DNA from: Fictibacillus nanhaiensis
GTDB taxonomy: Bacteria; Bacillota; Bacilli; Bacillales; Fictibacillaceae
DNA: 64,000 bases
Reading direction: 5' to 3'
NCBI GenBank assembly: GCA_017052515.1
Contig: JAFHKR010000036.1
Span: 152,699 to 216,698, forward strand
Numbering within the stretch: position 1 is the stretch's first letter; every line of letters begins with the position of its first letter. Position numbers and translations under genes: made by a program. The notes beneath the pieces are model-generated. The model did no database searches. It was given only the letters and a program-made list of their open reading frames with translations, and was not told the DNA's origin. This document shows, piece after piece, positions 1-8,351 of the stretch.

Positions 1-84
1 TCTATATGAACAGATTATAGCAAAAAATAAGGAGAAAAGAAAAAGTAGCTCACTGAGGTAAAATTCTCCAAGTAATCAAAGCGA

Positions 85-136
85 TTGACATATTTGTATA
101 TACAGGTTAAATTGTTTTTGTAAGATGTATATACAA
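85..136 (+). promoter_or_regulatory. tre operon promoter with two TreR-type operators
   Basis: A -35 TTGACA (85-90) and a weaker -10 TTAAAT (107-112, spacer 16) precede treP. Two near-identical palindromes, TTGTATATACAG (94-105) and ATGTATATACAA (125-136), match the TTGTATATACAA operator type of B. subtilis TreR. Their centres lie 31 bp apart, about three helical turns, and the first sits inside the promoter spacer. Repression relieved by trehalose-6-phosphate is inferred from the family. Confidence 0.8.
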
Positions 137-147
137 GTTGTATTTTA

Positions 148-161
148 TGAAAACGCTTAGA
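148..161 (+). promoter_or_regulatory. catabolite-responsive element (cre) candidate
   Basis: TGAAAACGCTTAGA matches the cre consensus TGWAANCGNTNWCA at 13 of 14 positions and lies downstream of the tre promoter. CcpA roadblock or repression is the usual role. Confidence 0.6.
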
Positions 162-265
162 CACATTATAGGAGTGAACCAGTTTTCATCAACTGATAGT
201 TAAGGGTATAGAGTTATGTAGCTTTTTTTCAGATGAAATGGAAACGGTTTCTAGGAGGGAACAGA

Positions 266-1669
266 ATGAGCAAAATACGCGAATCAGCTGGACAAATCGT
301 CGAGGCTCTTGGCGGTAAAGAAAATATATCAGCAGCTACTCACTGTGTGACGCGCCTTCGTCTTGCTCTTAAAGATGAAGGAAAAGTAGACGAGAAGGCT
401 CTAGAGAATATTGATCTCGTAAAAGGTTCGTTTTCAACAAACGGCCAATATCAAGTCGTGATTGGGCAAGGAACGGTTGATAAGGTTTACAACGAGTTCA
501 TTGATATCACAGGTACAGGCCGCGCGTCTAAAGAAGACATCAAGGATGAGGCGAGTAAGAAGCTCAATCCACTACAACGTGCGATAAAAGCGTTAGCAGA
601 TATTTTTATTCCTATTCTTCCTGCCATCGTAACGGCAGGTCTACTGATGGGGATCAACAACATTTTGACTGGCCCCGACATTTTTTATGATAAGAAATCA
701 TTTATTGATGTTCATCAGAACTGGGCTGATCTTGCTGGAATGATCAACTTGATCGCGAATACTGCTTTCGTGTTCTTACCAGGTCTGATCGGTTGGTCAG
801 CGGTTAAGAAGTTTGGTGGAAGTCCATTACTTGGTATCGTACTTGGACTGATGCTTGTCCATCCAGATCTATTGAACGCATGGGATTACGGAAAAACAAA
901 GGATATTCCAACGTGGAACTTATTTGGTCTACCGATTGAAAAAGTAGGATATCAAGGTCAAGTATTGCCCGTTCTAATCGCATCGTATTTTTTAGCGAAA
1001 ATAGAACTTTTCTTGAAAAAACGTATTCCTGATGCCTTACAGCTCTTATTGGTAGCACCAATCACATTATTAGTAACAGGATTTTTAGCTTTTATCGTTA
1101 TCGGACCGATCACGTTTACGATCGGTAACAGCATTACAGACTTTTTCGTATCAATCTTTGATAACTTTGCCTGGTTAGGCGGATTGATCTATGGTGGGTT
1201 TTACTCATTGCTCGTTGTTACAGGTATGCACCATACGTTCTTAGCGGTCGACTTACAACTCATTTCAAATACAGGTGGTACATTCTTATGGCCGATGCTT
1301 GCCCTATCAAATATTGCACAAGGATCTGCTGCACTTGCGATGTTTGTGGCTTCGCGTGATGAGAAGCTTAAAGGACTTGCTGGAACCTCAGCGTTATCAG
1401 CATACCTCGGAATCACTGAGCCAGCGATGTTCGGAGTGAACCTACGCTTCCGTTATCCGTTCATATTCGCGATGATTGGTTCAGCGATCGCTGGAATCGT
1501 GATCACAGTTGCTGGCGTTCGTGCGTCATCTATTGGAGTAGGTGGTATTCCGGGCTTCCTTTCCATCTTGCCAGGAAGCTGGGGTTCATTCTTTATTGGA
1601 ATGGGAATCGCACTTGTCGTACCGTTTTTATTAACGTACCTTTATGCAAAAGTGAAAAAATCGAAGTAA
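266..1669 (+). CDS. treP: PTS trehalose transporter subunit IIBC
   Basis: Membrane permease of the phosphotransferase system that takes up trehalose as trehalose-6-phosphate. The IIB domain covers about residues 1-90, with the phosphoryl-accepting Cys27 in the ATHCVTRLR motif. The IIC domain follows with about ten membrane segments. The ATG at 266 is chosen because AGGAGGGA (253-260) sits just upstream; the frame also opens at 233 but without a ribosome site. There is no IIA domain, so a separate IIA such as that of glucose must supply phosphate. The trehalose assignment rests on the adjacent phosphotrehalase and TreR-type regulator. Confidence 0.93.
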   Translation: MSKIRESAGQIVEALGGKENISAATHCVTRLRLALKDEGKVDEKALENIDLVKGSFSTNGQYQVVIGQGTVDKVYNEFIDITGTGRASKEDIKDEASKKLNPLQRAIKALADIFIPILPAIVTAGLLMGINNILTGPDIFYDKKSFIDVHQNWADLAGMINLIANTAFVFLPGLIGWSAVKKFGGSPLLGIVLGLMLVHPDLLNAWDYGKTKDIPTWNLFGLPIEKVGYQGQVLPVLIASYFLAKIELFLKKRIPDALQLLLVAPITLLVTGFLAFIVIGPITFTIGNSITDFFVSIFDNFAWLGGLIYGGFYSLLVVTGMHHTFLAVDLQLISNTGGTFLWPMLALSNIAQGSAALAMFVASRDEKLKGLAGTSALSAYLGITEPAMFGVNLRFRYPFIFAMIGSAIAGIVITVAGVRASSIGVGGIPGFLSILPGSWGSFFIGMGIALVVPFLLTYLYAKVKKSK

Positions 1670-1682
1670 GACAATTAAACAA

Positions 1683-1720
1683 AAACGACCGGAATCGCAA
1701 TATTTTATTTCCGGTTGTTT
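1683..1720 (+). terminator. intercistronic hairpin between treP and treA
   Basis: An imperfect stem (GACCGGAAT pairing with ATTTCCGGTTG) followed by GTTTT lies between the two genes. It may be a leaky terminator or a processing and stability hairpin that sets the treP/treA ratio. Confidence 0.5.
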
Positions 1721-1751
1721 TCATTACTAAAATATATTTGGCGGTGAAAGT

Positions 1752-3440
1752 ATGAAGAAGGAACCTTGGTGGAAACGATCCGTTGTGTACCAGATCTATC
1801 CGAAGAGCTTTAACGATACGACTGGGAACGGAACAGGCGATATTGACGGAATCATTGAGAAGTTAGATTATCTAAAAGATTTAGGAGTAGACGTTTTATG
1901 GCTTACTCCGATCTATGACTCTCCTCAACGAGATAACGGTTATGACATTCGGGACTATTATAAAATCTTTGAAGATTATGGAACGATGGAAGATTTTGAT
2001 CGTCTGCTTCTTGAGGCACACAAAAGAGATTTGAAGATCATCATGGATATCGTAGTAAATCACACAAGTACAGAGCATGAATGGTTTCAACAGTCGCGAC
2101 TGTCAAAAGATAATCCATATCGTGATTTTTATATTTGGAAAGATCCTGTTGAAGGTGAGGAGCCTTCAAATTGGGTTTCAAAATTTGGTGGTTCAGCTTG
2201 GAAGCTTGATGAGGAAACCGGTCAATACTACCTCCACTTATTTGATGTGACACAAGCTGATCTGAACTGGGAAAACACAGAAGTTCGCCAACGCGTTTAC
2301 GAGATGATGAACTATTGGTTTGAAAAAGGGGTAGACGGCTTCCGTTTAGACGTCATTAACCTGATTTCAAAAAATCAAGATTTCCCTACTGATGATGGCT
2401 CAATAGCACCAGGAGACGGACGGAAATTCTACACAGATGGTCCGCGCGTTCATGAATTTATGCAAGAGATGAACAAGGAAGTGTTCTCAAAATATGATGT
2501 CCTCACAGTAGGTGAGATGTCATCCACAACGATCGATAATTGCATCAAGTATACGAATCCTGAGCGGAACGAATTGAGCATGACGTTCAACTTTCACCAT
2601 CTAAAAGTCGATTATCCGAACGGTGAAAAATGGAGTATTGCCGACTTTGATTTTCAAAAATTAAAGCAAATTCTTTCGACATGGCAAGTGGAGATGCATA
2701 AAGGTGGAGGGTGGAACGCATTATTCTGGTGTAACCACGACCAGCCGCGCATCGTATCCCGTTACGGCGATGACGGTGAATACCGTGTACAATCCGCAAA
2801 AATGCTGGCGACTACGATTCATATGATGCAAGGAACACCTTATATTTATCAAGGCGAAGAGTTTGGGATGACCAACCCTAAATTTACAACAATCGATCAG
2901 TATCGTGATGTAGAGTCGTTGAACATGTTCAATCTTTTAAAAGAAGAGGGTTATACCGAAGAGGAAGTACTCGAGATTCTTAAGCATAAATCACGTGACA
3001 ATTCTCGTACACCCGTTCAATGGAATGATAGTGAAAATGCTGGGTTCACGACAGGGGAACCTTGGATACCAGTTGCGTCAAACTTTAAAGAGATCAACGC
3101 CGAAGCAGCAGTAAATGATGAAAACTCAATTTTTTATCATTACCAAAAGCTCAATAAACTAAGAAAAGAACTAGATGTTATCACATATGGTGATTATCAA
3201 CTAATCTTAGAGGATCATCCTGAAATATTTGCTTATGTTCGTAATGCTGACAATGGGGAAAAACTTCTTGTCGTGAATAATTTCTATGGTAAGGGCACAG
3301 ATTTTGAACTGCCAAAATCAATCGATCTTACAGGTCTCTCTGCAGAAGTTTTGATCAGCAACTATGAAGGAACACTAGAAGATTTTTCTTCCTTCTCTTT
3401 ACGACCGTACGAATCTGTCGTTTTTCACTTAAAAAAATAA
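1752..3440 (+). CDS. treA: trehalose-6-phosphate hydrolase (GH13)
   Basis: Cytoplasmic phospho-alpha-(1,1)-glucosidase that splits trehalose-6-phosphate into glucose and glucose-6-phosphate. It is 562 residues, the normal family length. The GH13 catalytic triad is visible: nucleophile Asp200 in GFRLDVINL, acid/base Glu255 in VGEMS, and Asp330 in NHDQPR. The N-terminal (beta/alpha)8 barrel is followed by a short beta domain from about residue 480. GGCGGTGAAAG precedes the ATG. Sucrose- or isomaltose-cleaving GH13 relatives are the alternative, but the tre context makes this call secure. Also named treC. Confidence 0.94.
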   Translation: MKKEPWWKRSVVYQIYPKSFNDTTGNGTGDIDGIIEKLDYLKDLGVDVLWLTPIYDSPQRDNGYDIRDYYKIFEDYGTMEDFDRLLLEAHKRDLKIIMDIVVNHTSTEHEWFQQSRLSKDNPYRDFYIWKDPVEGEEPSNWVSKFGGSAWKLDEETGQYYLHLFDVTQADLNWENTEVRQRVYEMMNYWFEKGVDGFRLDVINLISKNQDFPTDDGSIAPGDGRKFYTDGPRVHEFMQEMNKEVFSKYDVLTVGEMSSTTIDNCIKYTNPERNELSMTFNFHHLKVDYPNGEKWSIADFDFQKLKQILSTWQVEMHKGGGWNALFWCNHDQPRIVSRYGDDGEYRVQSAKMLATTIHMMQGTPYIYQGEEFGMTNPKFTTIDQYRDVESLNMFNLLKEEGYTEEEVLEILKHKSRDNSRTPVQWNDSENAGFTTGEPWIPVASNFKEINAEAAVNDENSIFYHYQKLNKLRKELDVITYGDYQLILEDHPEIFAYVRNADNGEKLLVVNNFYGKGTDFELPKSIDLTGLSAEVLISNYEGTLEDFSSFSLRPYESVVFHLKK

Positions 3441-3466
3441 TGCTACACTATGTATGGTGAATAAGG

Positions 3467-4183
3467 ATGAGAAAAAATAAATTTCAAGAAATCTATCAGG
3501 AAATATCTGCACAAATACAAGAAGGTGTTATAAAAGCTAATACTCAGCTTCCATCCGAACATGATTTAGCAGACCAATACGAGACATCGAGGGAAACGGT
3601 CAGAAAGGCACTAAATCTTTTATCGCAAAACGGGTTTATACAAAAAATCCGTGGTAGAGGATCCATCGTTCTTGAGACAAACAAATTTAGCTTTCCTGTT
3701 TCGGGATTAGTAAGTTTCCAAGAATTGTCCGATTCTATGGGAAAAAACAGTGTAACGACTGTTCATGAATTTGGTTTGATTGAACCGGATGAGTTTCTTC
3801 AACAGCAGCTTCAGACAGAACCTGAAGAGCTTACATGGAAAGTAATTCGTTCTCGGCAGCTTGATGGAGAGACCATCATTTTGGACAAAGATTATTTCTT
3901 GAAAAAGTACGTACCAAAGCTCACGAAAGAAATTGCTGAACAGTCCATTTACGCTTATTTAGAGAATGAGTTAGGACTGAAGATCAGTTTTGCAAAAAAA
4001 GAAATTGTCGTTGTAGATTGTACAGCGGAAGATAAAAAATTGTTGGATCTTGATGATTTTAAACATATTGTTGTCGTAAAAAACTATGTGTACCTAGAAG
4101 ATGCGAGCCTCTTTCAATACACAGAATCTCGTCACCGACTAGATCGTTTCCGATTTGTAGATTTTGCAAGACGGGGAAGATGA
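3467..4183 (+). CDS. treR: trehalose operon repressor, GntR family
   Basis: DNA-binding repressor of 238 residues. An N-terminal winged helix (about 1-70) carries the GntR signature, with LPSEHDLADQYETSRETVRKA as the recognition region. A C-terminal UTRA/FadR-like ligand domain (about 85-235) senses the inducer, trehalose-6-phosphate in known TreR proteins. It is the last gene of the operon, 26 nt after treA, and its own likely operators lie at 94-136. The order permease-hydrolase-repressor matches B. subtilis. Confidence 0.92.
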   Translation: MRKNKFQEIYQEISAQIQEGVIKANTQLPSEHDLADQYETSRETVRKALNLLSQNGFIQKIRGRGSIVLETNKFSFPVSGLVSFQELSDSMGKNSVTTVHEFGLIEPDEFLQQQLQTEPEELTWKVIRSRQLDGETIILDKDYFLKKYVPKLTKEIAEQSIYAYLENELGLKISFAKKEIVVVDCTAEDKKLLDLDDFKHIVVVKNYVYLEDASLFQYTESRHRLDRFRFVDFARRGR

Positions 4184-4209
4184 ATATTTGAAGCAGTAAA
4201 AAACACACG

Positions 4210-4247
4210 AAAACGCAGAGGAAATGAACTCCCTCTGCGTTTTTATT
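4210..4247 (+). terminator. terminator of the tre operon
   Basis: The stem AAAACGCAGAGG pairs with CCTCTGCGTTTT around a 10-nt loop, followed by TTTATTTTC. It also falls directly after the stop of the opposing small gene. Confidence 0.9.
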
Positions 4248-4249
4248 TT

Positions 4250-4417
4250 CTATAATCCATTCGGACCATCACCGCTATTCCAATTGCTACCTACTTCCCC
4301 TTGCCTTACGCTAGGGTCGACACTACGGGTATGGTTATCATTTCTTTTCTTTCTTCTGTAATCTATGATGAAAGCTAATACTAAAATCAGGATGACAAAA
4401 AGCAGCAGCCACCACAA
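4250..4417 (-). CDS. small single-span membrane protein (55 aa)
   Basis: A short frame starting at TTG behind an AAAGGGGGAG ribosome site. Residues 2-20 form one hydrophobic helix (WWLLLFVILILVLAFIID), followed by a basic stop-transfer stretch (YRRKKR) and a polar tail rich in Asn, Gly and Ser ending GDGPNGL. This is the topology of an outward N-terminus with a cytosolic tail. I recognise no family. It lies convergent with treR and upstream of nothing on its own strand. Real coding is supported by the ribosome site and the clean membrane/stop-transfer layout only. Confidence 0.6.
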   Translation of the reverse strand: MWWLLLFVILILVLAFIIDYRRKKRNDNHTRSVDPSVRQGEVGSNWNSGDGPNGL

Positions 4418-4440
4418 AGCAAACTCCCCCTTTTAAAGTT

Positions 4441-4911
4441 CTAATTTATATCCCCAACATAAGTAAGTTTACTGTCTTTCAAATGGCTCATCTCTTTAAT
4501 CAATGGAATGATCTCTTTGGGATAATAATTATAATCTGATAGCCGATCGATAGGGAGCCATTCGATTTCTAGTTGAGTAGAATCTGGAGAAAGCGGTTGA
4601 AAGTGTTTCGGGACCTTCTCTAAGGAAGCTTTAAAGATGTGCTCTACAATATGTATTCGGTCCTCTTCTTTTTGATTCTCAACGTGGTTTTTGCTGATGA
4701 ATTCCCGAACCCACAACAATGGACCAACTTCTACCTGTACGCCAAGCTCTTCCAAGCATTCTCTGATCACGGCGTCAGTTAAAGTTTCATTAAACTCCTG
4801 TCCTCCACCCGGTATAACATATTTCATTTCTTCTTTATTCCCTTTTTTTATTGTTAACACATGATGATTATGAATGATTAATGCTTTTACTGAACTTCTA
4901 ATCCTGTTCAT
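4441..4911 (-). CDS. NUDIX hydrolase
   Basis: Hydrolase of a nucleoside diphosphate linked to another moiety, 156 residues. The NUDIX box is complete (G-x5-E-x7-RE-x2-EE-x-G, here GGGQEFNE...RECLEELG at about residues 36-58). The start is the ATG at 4911, preceded by GGAGG with 8-nt spacing; a TTG further up overlaps the ribosome site itself. The substrate cannot be told from sequence. The gene stands alone between two opposite-strand units. Confidence 0.85.
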   Translation of the reverse strand: MNRIRSSVKALIIHNHHVLTIKKGNKEEMKYVIPGGGQEFNETLTDAVIRECLEELGVQVEVGPLLWVREFISKNHVENQKEEDRIHIVEHIFKASLEKVPKHFQPLSPDSTQLEIEWLPIDRLSDYNYYPKEIIPLIKEMSHLKDSKLTYVGDIN

Positions 4912-4961
4912 ATAATCAGCCTCCAAAACGTTCTCTTCTTTAATTTACCATGTCTGTAATG

Positions 4962-4990
4962 TTGACAGCTTCTGTAAAGTTCGTTAGTAT
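4962..4990 (+). promoter_or_regulatory. SigA promoter for nhaC
   Basis: TTGACA (4962-4967), 17-nt spacer, TAGTAT (4985-4990), about 75 nt upstream of the nhaC start. Confidence 0.75.
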
Positions 4991-5068
4991 AAGAACAGTC
5001 ACCAACACGCTTCAACGCGTAAAAGCGTTTAAGTGAATAAGTGGAAGAAGATGAACGGAGAGATTTAC

Positions 5069-6466
5069 ATGAAAAAACAAATAAGTTTACCGGTGGCTCT
5101 TGGATTGTTTACAATGATTTTTGCTGTGATGTTCACGAGTCTCGTGTATATAAAAGTTGAACCGCATATTCCATTGTTAGCCTGCCTGATCTTATTAGGA
5201 GCAGTAGGAGTGGCTTTTGGAGCACAATGGAAGACGATTGAAAAAGGAATAGTTAATGGTATCATAGCTGGCTTGCAGCCGATCATGATTCTTTTAACAG
5301 TTGGACTTGTTATAGCAAGCTGGATGTTAAGTGGAACAGTTCCTACATTATTATTTTACGGAATGGATATCATTCAGCCTGAATGGTTTGCAGTAAGTGC
5401 TCTAATTATTACAGTTATTGTTTCGTCTTTTACTGGAAGTTCTTTTACAACAGTTGGTACAGTAGGTGTAGCATTGATGGGTATCAGTCACGTGCTTGGA
5501 GTGAACCCAGCATTAGCTGCAGGAGCGATTGTCTCTGGAGCGTGTTTCGGAGACAAAATGTCGCCATTGTCTGACTCAACGAACTTTGCACCAGGTGTTG
5601 TTGGCGTGAATATGTTTGAACATATTCGACATATGATGTGGACTACTGTCCCGGCATTCATCCTGACTGCTATTGCCTTTTTCGTACTTGGCGGTAGCGG
5701 AGGCAATGCGAATCTTCAAGAGATCAAAGAGATTCAGTCAGTGCTTTCAAGTGAGTTCCCAATCCATCTATTAACGCTACTATCACCAGTTGTAGTACTT
5801 GTTCTGGCGTTTCGTAAACTGCCAATCATACCTATTCTTTTAGCTGGTGTAACAGTGTCAATCATCGTTGGATTTTTCTTAGTACCTGACCTTACTCTGC
5901 AAAAAGTAGTGAATACCATGCAGAATGGTCTGCAAACACAGACAGGGAATGAAACAGTTGATACCATCGTTAATAAAGGTGGATTAATGTCTATGATGTG
6001 GTCGATCTCTCTTGTCCTGATTGCACTAGGATTAGGCGGAGTCATCCAAGCCTTAGGAATGTTTGATCTATTGTTTGGAGCTATAAAGAACACCACTCAA
6101 AAAGCGAGCAAGCTAATTGCAACTACTCTAGCATCTTCTGTAGGAATCAATTTACTAGCAGGAGAAATGTACCTTTCTATCCTGTTGCCAGGTCAGGCGT
6201 TAAAGGACGCATATATTAAATCTGGGGTTCCACTAAAGAACTTATCTAGAACAGTAGAAGATGGAGGTACACTTGTTAACCCACTCGTTCCTTGGAGCGT
6301 GAGTGGTGCATTCTTTGCTTCAACACTAGGTGTATCGGTTATCGATTATATCCCATATGCATTATTCTTATGGCTGTCCCCAATGTTTACATTACTTCTT
6401 GCTTATACTGGTTGGAGTATCGGTCAAAAGACAGATTCATTAGAAAATGATAATACTGCAGCATAA
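5069..6466 (+). CDS. nhaC: Na+/H+ antiporter NhaC family
   Basis: Inner-membrane secondary antiporter of 465 residues with about 11-12 hydrophobic segments. The conserved NhaC stretch GACFGDKMSPLSDSTNFA is present near residue 160. The ATG at 5069 follows GGAGAG at 5057-5062; the longer frame from 5033 has no ribosome site. Family members exchange sodium (some malate or lactate) for protons. It is a single-gene unit with its own promoter and terminator, so the counter-ion is not hinted at by context. Confidence 0.88.
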   Translation: MKKQISLPVALGLFTMIFAVMFTSLVYIKVEPHIPLLACLILLGAVGVAFGAQWKTIEKGIVNGIIAGLQPIMILLTVGLVIASWMLSGTVPTLLFYGMDIIQPEWFAVSALIITVIVSSFTGSSFTTVGTVGVALMGISHVLGVNPALAAGAIVSGACFGDKMSPLSDSTNFAPGVVGVNMFEHIRHMMWTTVPAFILTAIAFFVLGGSGGNANLQEIKEIQSVLSSEFPIHLLTLLSPVVVLVLAFRKLPIIPILLAGVTVSIIVGFFLVPDLTLQKVVNTMQNGLQTQTGNETVDTIVNKGGLMSMMWSISLVLIALGLGGVIQALGMFDLLFGAIKNTTQKASKLIATTLASSVGINLLAGEMYLSILLPGQALKDAYIKSGVPLKNLSRTVEDGGTLVNPLVPWSVSGAFFASTLGVSVIDYIPYALFLWLSPMFTLLLAYTGWSIGQKTDSLENDNTAA

Positions 6467-6483
6467 TGATATAGAAGGCGTTC

Positions 6484-6516
6484 AAGAAGCATCTTTATGG
6501 GTGCTTCTTTTTCTTT
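6484..6516 (+). terminator. terminator after nhaC
   Basis: AAGAAGCA pairs with TGCTTCTT around a 10-nt loop, followed by a T-rich run. Confidence 0.8.
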
Positions 6517-6542
6517 TGACAAATTCAAGATAAAACATTATC

Positions 6543-6560
6543 ATTATCAATAATGATAAT
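6543..6560 (+). promoter_or_regulatory. operator palindrome upstream of the HTH gene
   Basis: ATTATCAATAATGATAAT consists of two 7-nt arms (ATTATCA and TGATAAT) around ATAA. The same palindrome with G/C ends occurs at 7189-7206 before psd. A TTGACA at 6516-6521 lies upstream. Likely autoregulatory site of the gene at 6582; a Fur-type hexamer array is the alternative reading. Confidence 0.6.
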
Positions 6561-6581
6561 AAAAAAGGATGATTCAGTACC

Positions 6582-7115
6582 ATGCAAAAAAAAGCAGATT
6601 TTATCTTGCATCCTGTTCGAATGAAAATCATACAAAACCTTTCAAAAGGCCCGGCTACCGTAATGGAACTTAAAGAATGGATATCTGAAGTTCCTCAAGC
6701 CACACTTTACAGGCATTTAAATCTACTTAGTAAAAACGAGATCATTTATGTGGTTCAAGAAAAGAAAGTCCGTGGTGCTGTAGAACGCACGTATGCTATG
6801 AACCAAAATTCAACCTATATCACCGCTGAAGAGGCAGCCAATTTGTCCAAAGAAGAGCATATGAAAATGTTTATGACCTTTGTGTCCAATGTTACGGGCG
6901 AGGTGGAAGCTTATTTCAACGGGAATACGGATCTTAAAACAGATATTTTTGGCTATAACCAGTTGGATCTTTATTTAGATGATGAAGAGTGGGAAGAACT
7001 GAGTCAGGGAATGCAGACACTCATCGGTAAATTTGTGCCAAACAGACCTTCAAAACATAAAAAAAAGGTTAAACTCGTTCAGATGTTAGTACCTGAATCT
7101 AAGAAGAGCCATTAA
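6582..7115 (+). CDS. ArsR-like winged-helix regulator
   Basis: Putative transcription factor of 177 residues. The N-terminal 80 residues look like an HTH_20/ArsR-type winged helix: LHPVRMKIIQNL starts the fold and PQATLYRHLNLL is a plausible recognition helix. The C-terminal half (about 85-160) is acidic and helical, suited to dimerisation or ligand binding. No metal-binding Cys or His cluster is visible. A palindrome lies 22 nt before its start and a twin lies before the next gene, psd, so I infer that it controls itself and psd. Confidence 0.75.
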   Translation: MQKKADFILHPVRMKIIQNLSKGPATVMELKEWISEVPQATLYRHLNLLSKNEIIYVVQEKKVRGAVERTYAMNQNSTYITAEEAANLSKEEHMKMFMTFVSNVTGEVEAYFNGNTDLKTDIFGYNQLDLYLDDEEWEELSQGMQTLIGKFVPNRPSKHKKKVKLVQMLVPESKKSH

Positions 7116-7188
7116 AAAGGGGAAACACTGATATATTTAACAGAATGTTTTATACTGTATGTATAACAAAAAATCCCATGCAAAAACC

Positions 7189-7215
7189 GTTATCAATAAT
7201 GATAACAATTATACT
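7189..7215 (+). promoter_or_regulatory. psd promoter with shared operator
   Basis: GTTATCAATAATGATAAC (7189-7206) directly precedes a -10-like TATACT (7210-7215). A bound regulator would cover the -35/-10 spacer, which fits repression. The inner 16 bases equal the site at 6544-6559. Confidence 0.65.
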
Positions 7216-7238
7216 AAATTAAAGTTAGGTGATAGAAC

Positions 7239-8024
7239 ATGAACATGACCAAATTTTATAGAAATCTCTTTGAATTGAACGGTCATCCAGTCGTTGCACG
7301 TTCACTAAAAAAATTCGCACAATCTAAAGCAAGTAAACCTTTCATTCCATCATTCGTGAAACTATATAAAATAAACATTAACGAAGCGACTCGTGAGCTT
7401 AAAGAATATCATTCTCTTCACGATGTTTTCATCCGTGATTTACGACCAGATGCTCGCCCCGTTCCTTCAGAGGCTCATGCATTTGTGAGTCCATGTGACG
7501 CTGTGTTATCCGTAGTCGATCATCTTACGGAAGAGAGTCGTTTTACCGTAAAAGGGCAGGAATATACAGTCACGGAATTGTTAGGTTCTGAATCGGAAGC
7601 AAAGAAATACAGTGGAGGACAAGTGTTTGTTTTCTATTTAAGTCCTACAGATTACCATCAAGTTCATGTTCCGGTGGATGCTGAAGTTGAGTCTGTTTAC
7701 ACACTAGGAAGAGAAGCTGCACCAGTCAACGAACTTGGATTACGTCATGGTCTAAGACCTTTAACTCGTAATTACAGATTAGTTACGCAAATGAATGCAA
7801 GTGGACAACCTCTTGCACATGTTATGGTCGGTGCTTTGAATGTAAATACAATTGAACGTACGAATTATGAATCCGTTGTAAAAAGAGGAGATTCGTTTGG
7901 GTATTTCTCTTTTGGCTCTACTGTTGTTTTGTGTATTCCAAAAGGGGCTTTAAAGTTTACAGGAAAAAAAGGCAAGGTCAAGATGGGTGAGCTTCTTGGA
8001 GAATGGATTCCGAGAGAAGTTTAA
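7239..8024 (+). CDS. psd: phosphatidylserine decarboxylase
   Basis: Membrane-associated pyruvoyl enzyme that converts phosphatidylserine to phosphatidylethanolamine. The proenzyme is 261 residues, close to bacterial short-form length. The self-cleavage motif FGST is at residues 225-228, so Ser227 would become the pyruvoyl group of the small alpha subunit. The beta-chain pieces PCDA and DYHQVHVPVD, typical of the family, are present. A pssA gene, often adjacent, is not next to it here. Regulation by the upstream HTH protein is inferred from the shared operator. Confidence 0.92.
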   Translation: MNMTKFYRNLFELNGHPVVARSLKKFAQSKASKPFIPSFVKLYKININEATRELKEYHSLHDVFIRDLRPDARPVPSEAHAFVSPCDAVLSVVDHLTEESRFTVKGQEYTVTELLGSESEAKKYSGGQVFVFYLSPTDYHQVHVPVDAEVESVYTLGREAAPVNELGLRHGLRPLTRNYRLVTQMNASGQPLAHVMVGALNVNTIERTNYESVVKRGDSFGYFSFGSTVVLCIPKGALKFTGKKGKVKMGELLGEWIPREV

Positions 8025-8050
8025 ATAAAATATTTGCTCTTGCTAGTAGT

Positions 8051-8178
8051 TTGATTTCCGCTCCAGGTTGCTCGCTTTCCATGGGGCGAACGGTGAGCCT
8101 CCTGCCGCTTTGCGCCCTTAGGAGTCTCCACCTGACCGCTCGTCCCATAGGAGTCTCGCACCTTGCGCTCCAATCAAC
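8051..8178 (-). repeat. ~130 bp structured intergenic repeat, copy A
   Basis: Reverse-oriented copy of a repeat found seven times in the window. It runs from a terminal TTGATTTCCGCTCC to GCTCCAATCAA. The inner stem pairs CTCCT with AGGAG inside a GGTG...CACC clamp. Short frames across it are spurious. Confidence 0.9.
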
Positions 8179-8281
8179 TTGCATAGGAAGAGAAAAACAT
8201 TTTTTGCTAAAAATCTATTGATAACAACGATTTCAAGGTGATCAAACATAAAGTGATTTAGTAAATAAAACATCACATAAG

Positions 8282-8332
8282 AAAAAGGATAAAACTACTC
8301 GTCATGTCGAGTTAGCTTTATCCTTTTTCTGT
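8282..8332 (-). terminator. terminator of the fru operon
   Basis: A long stem (AAAAAGGATAAA with TTTATCCTTTTT, extended inside by CTCG/CGAG) has T-runs on both ends and can serve both strands. Confidence 0.85.
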
Positions 8333-8351
8333 TTCAATTTTACCTCTCACA

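Noticed and set aside
6543..6560. Definite Fur box
   Set aside because: Half-sites resemble Fur hexamers, but the arms are inverted relative to the 7-1-7 consensus and no iron gene is nearby; kept only as an alternative.
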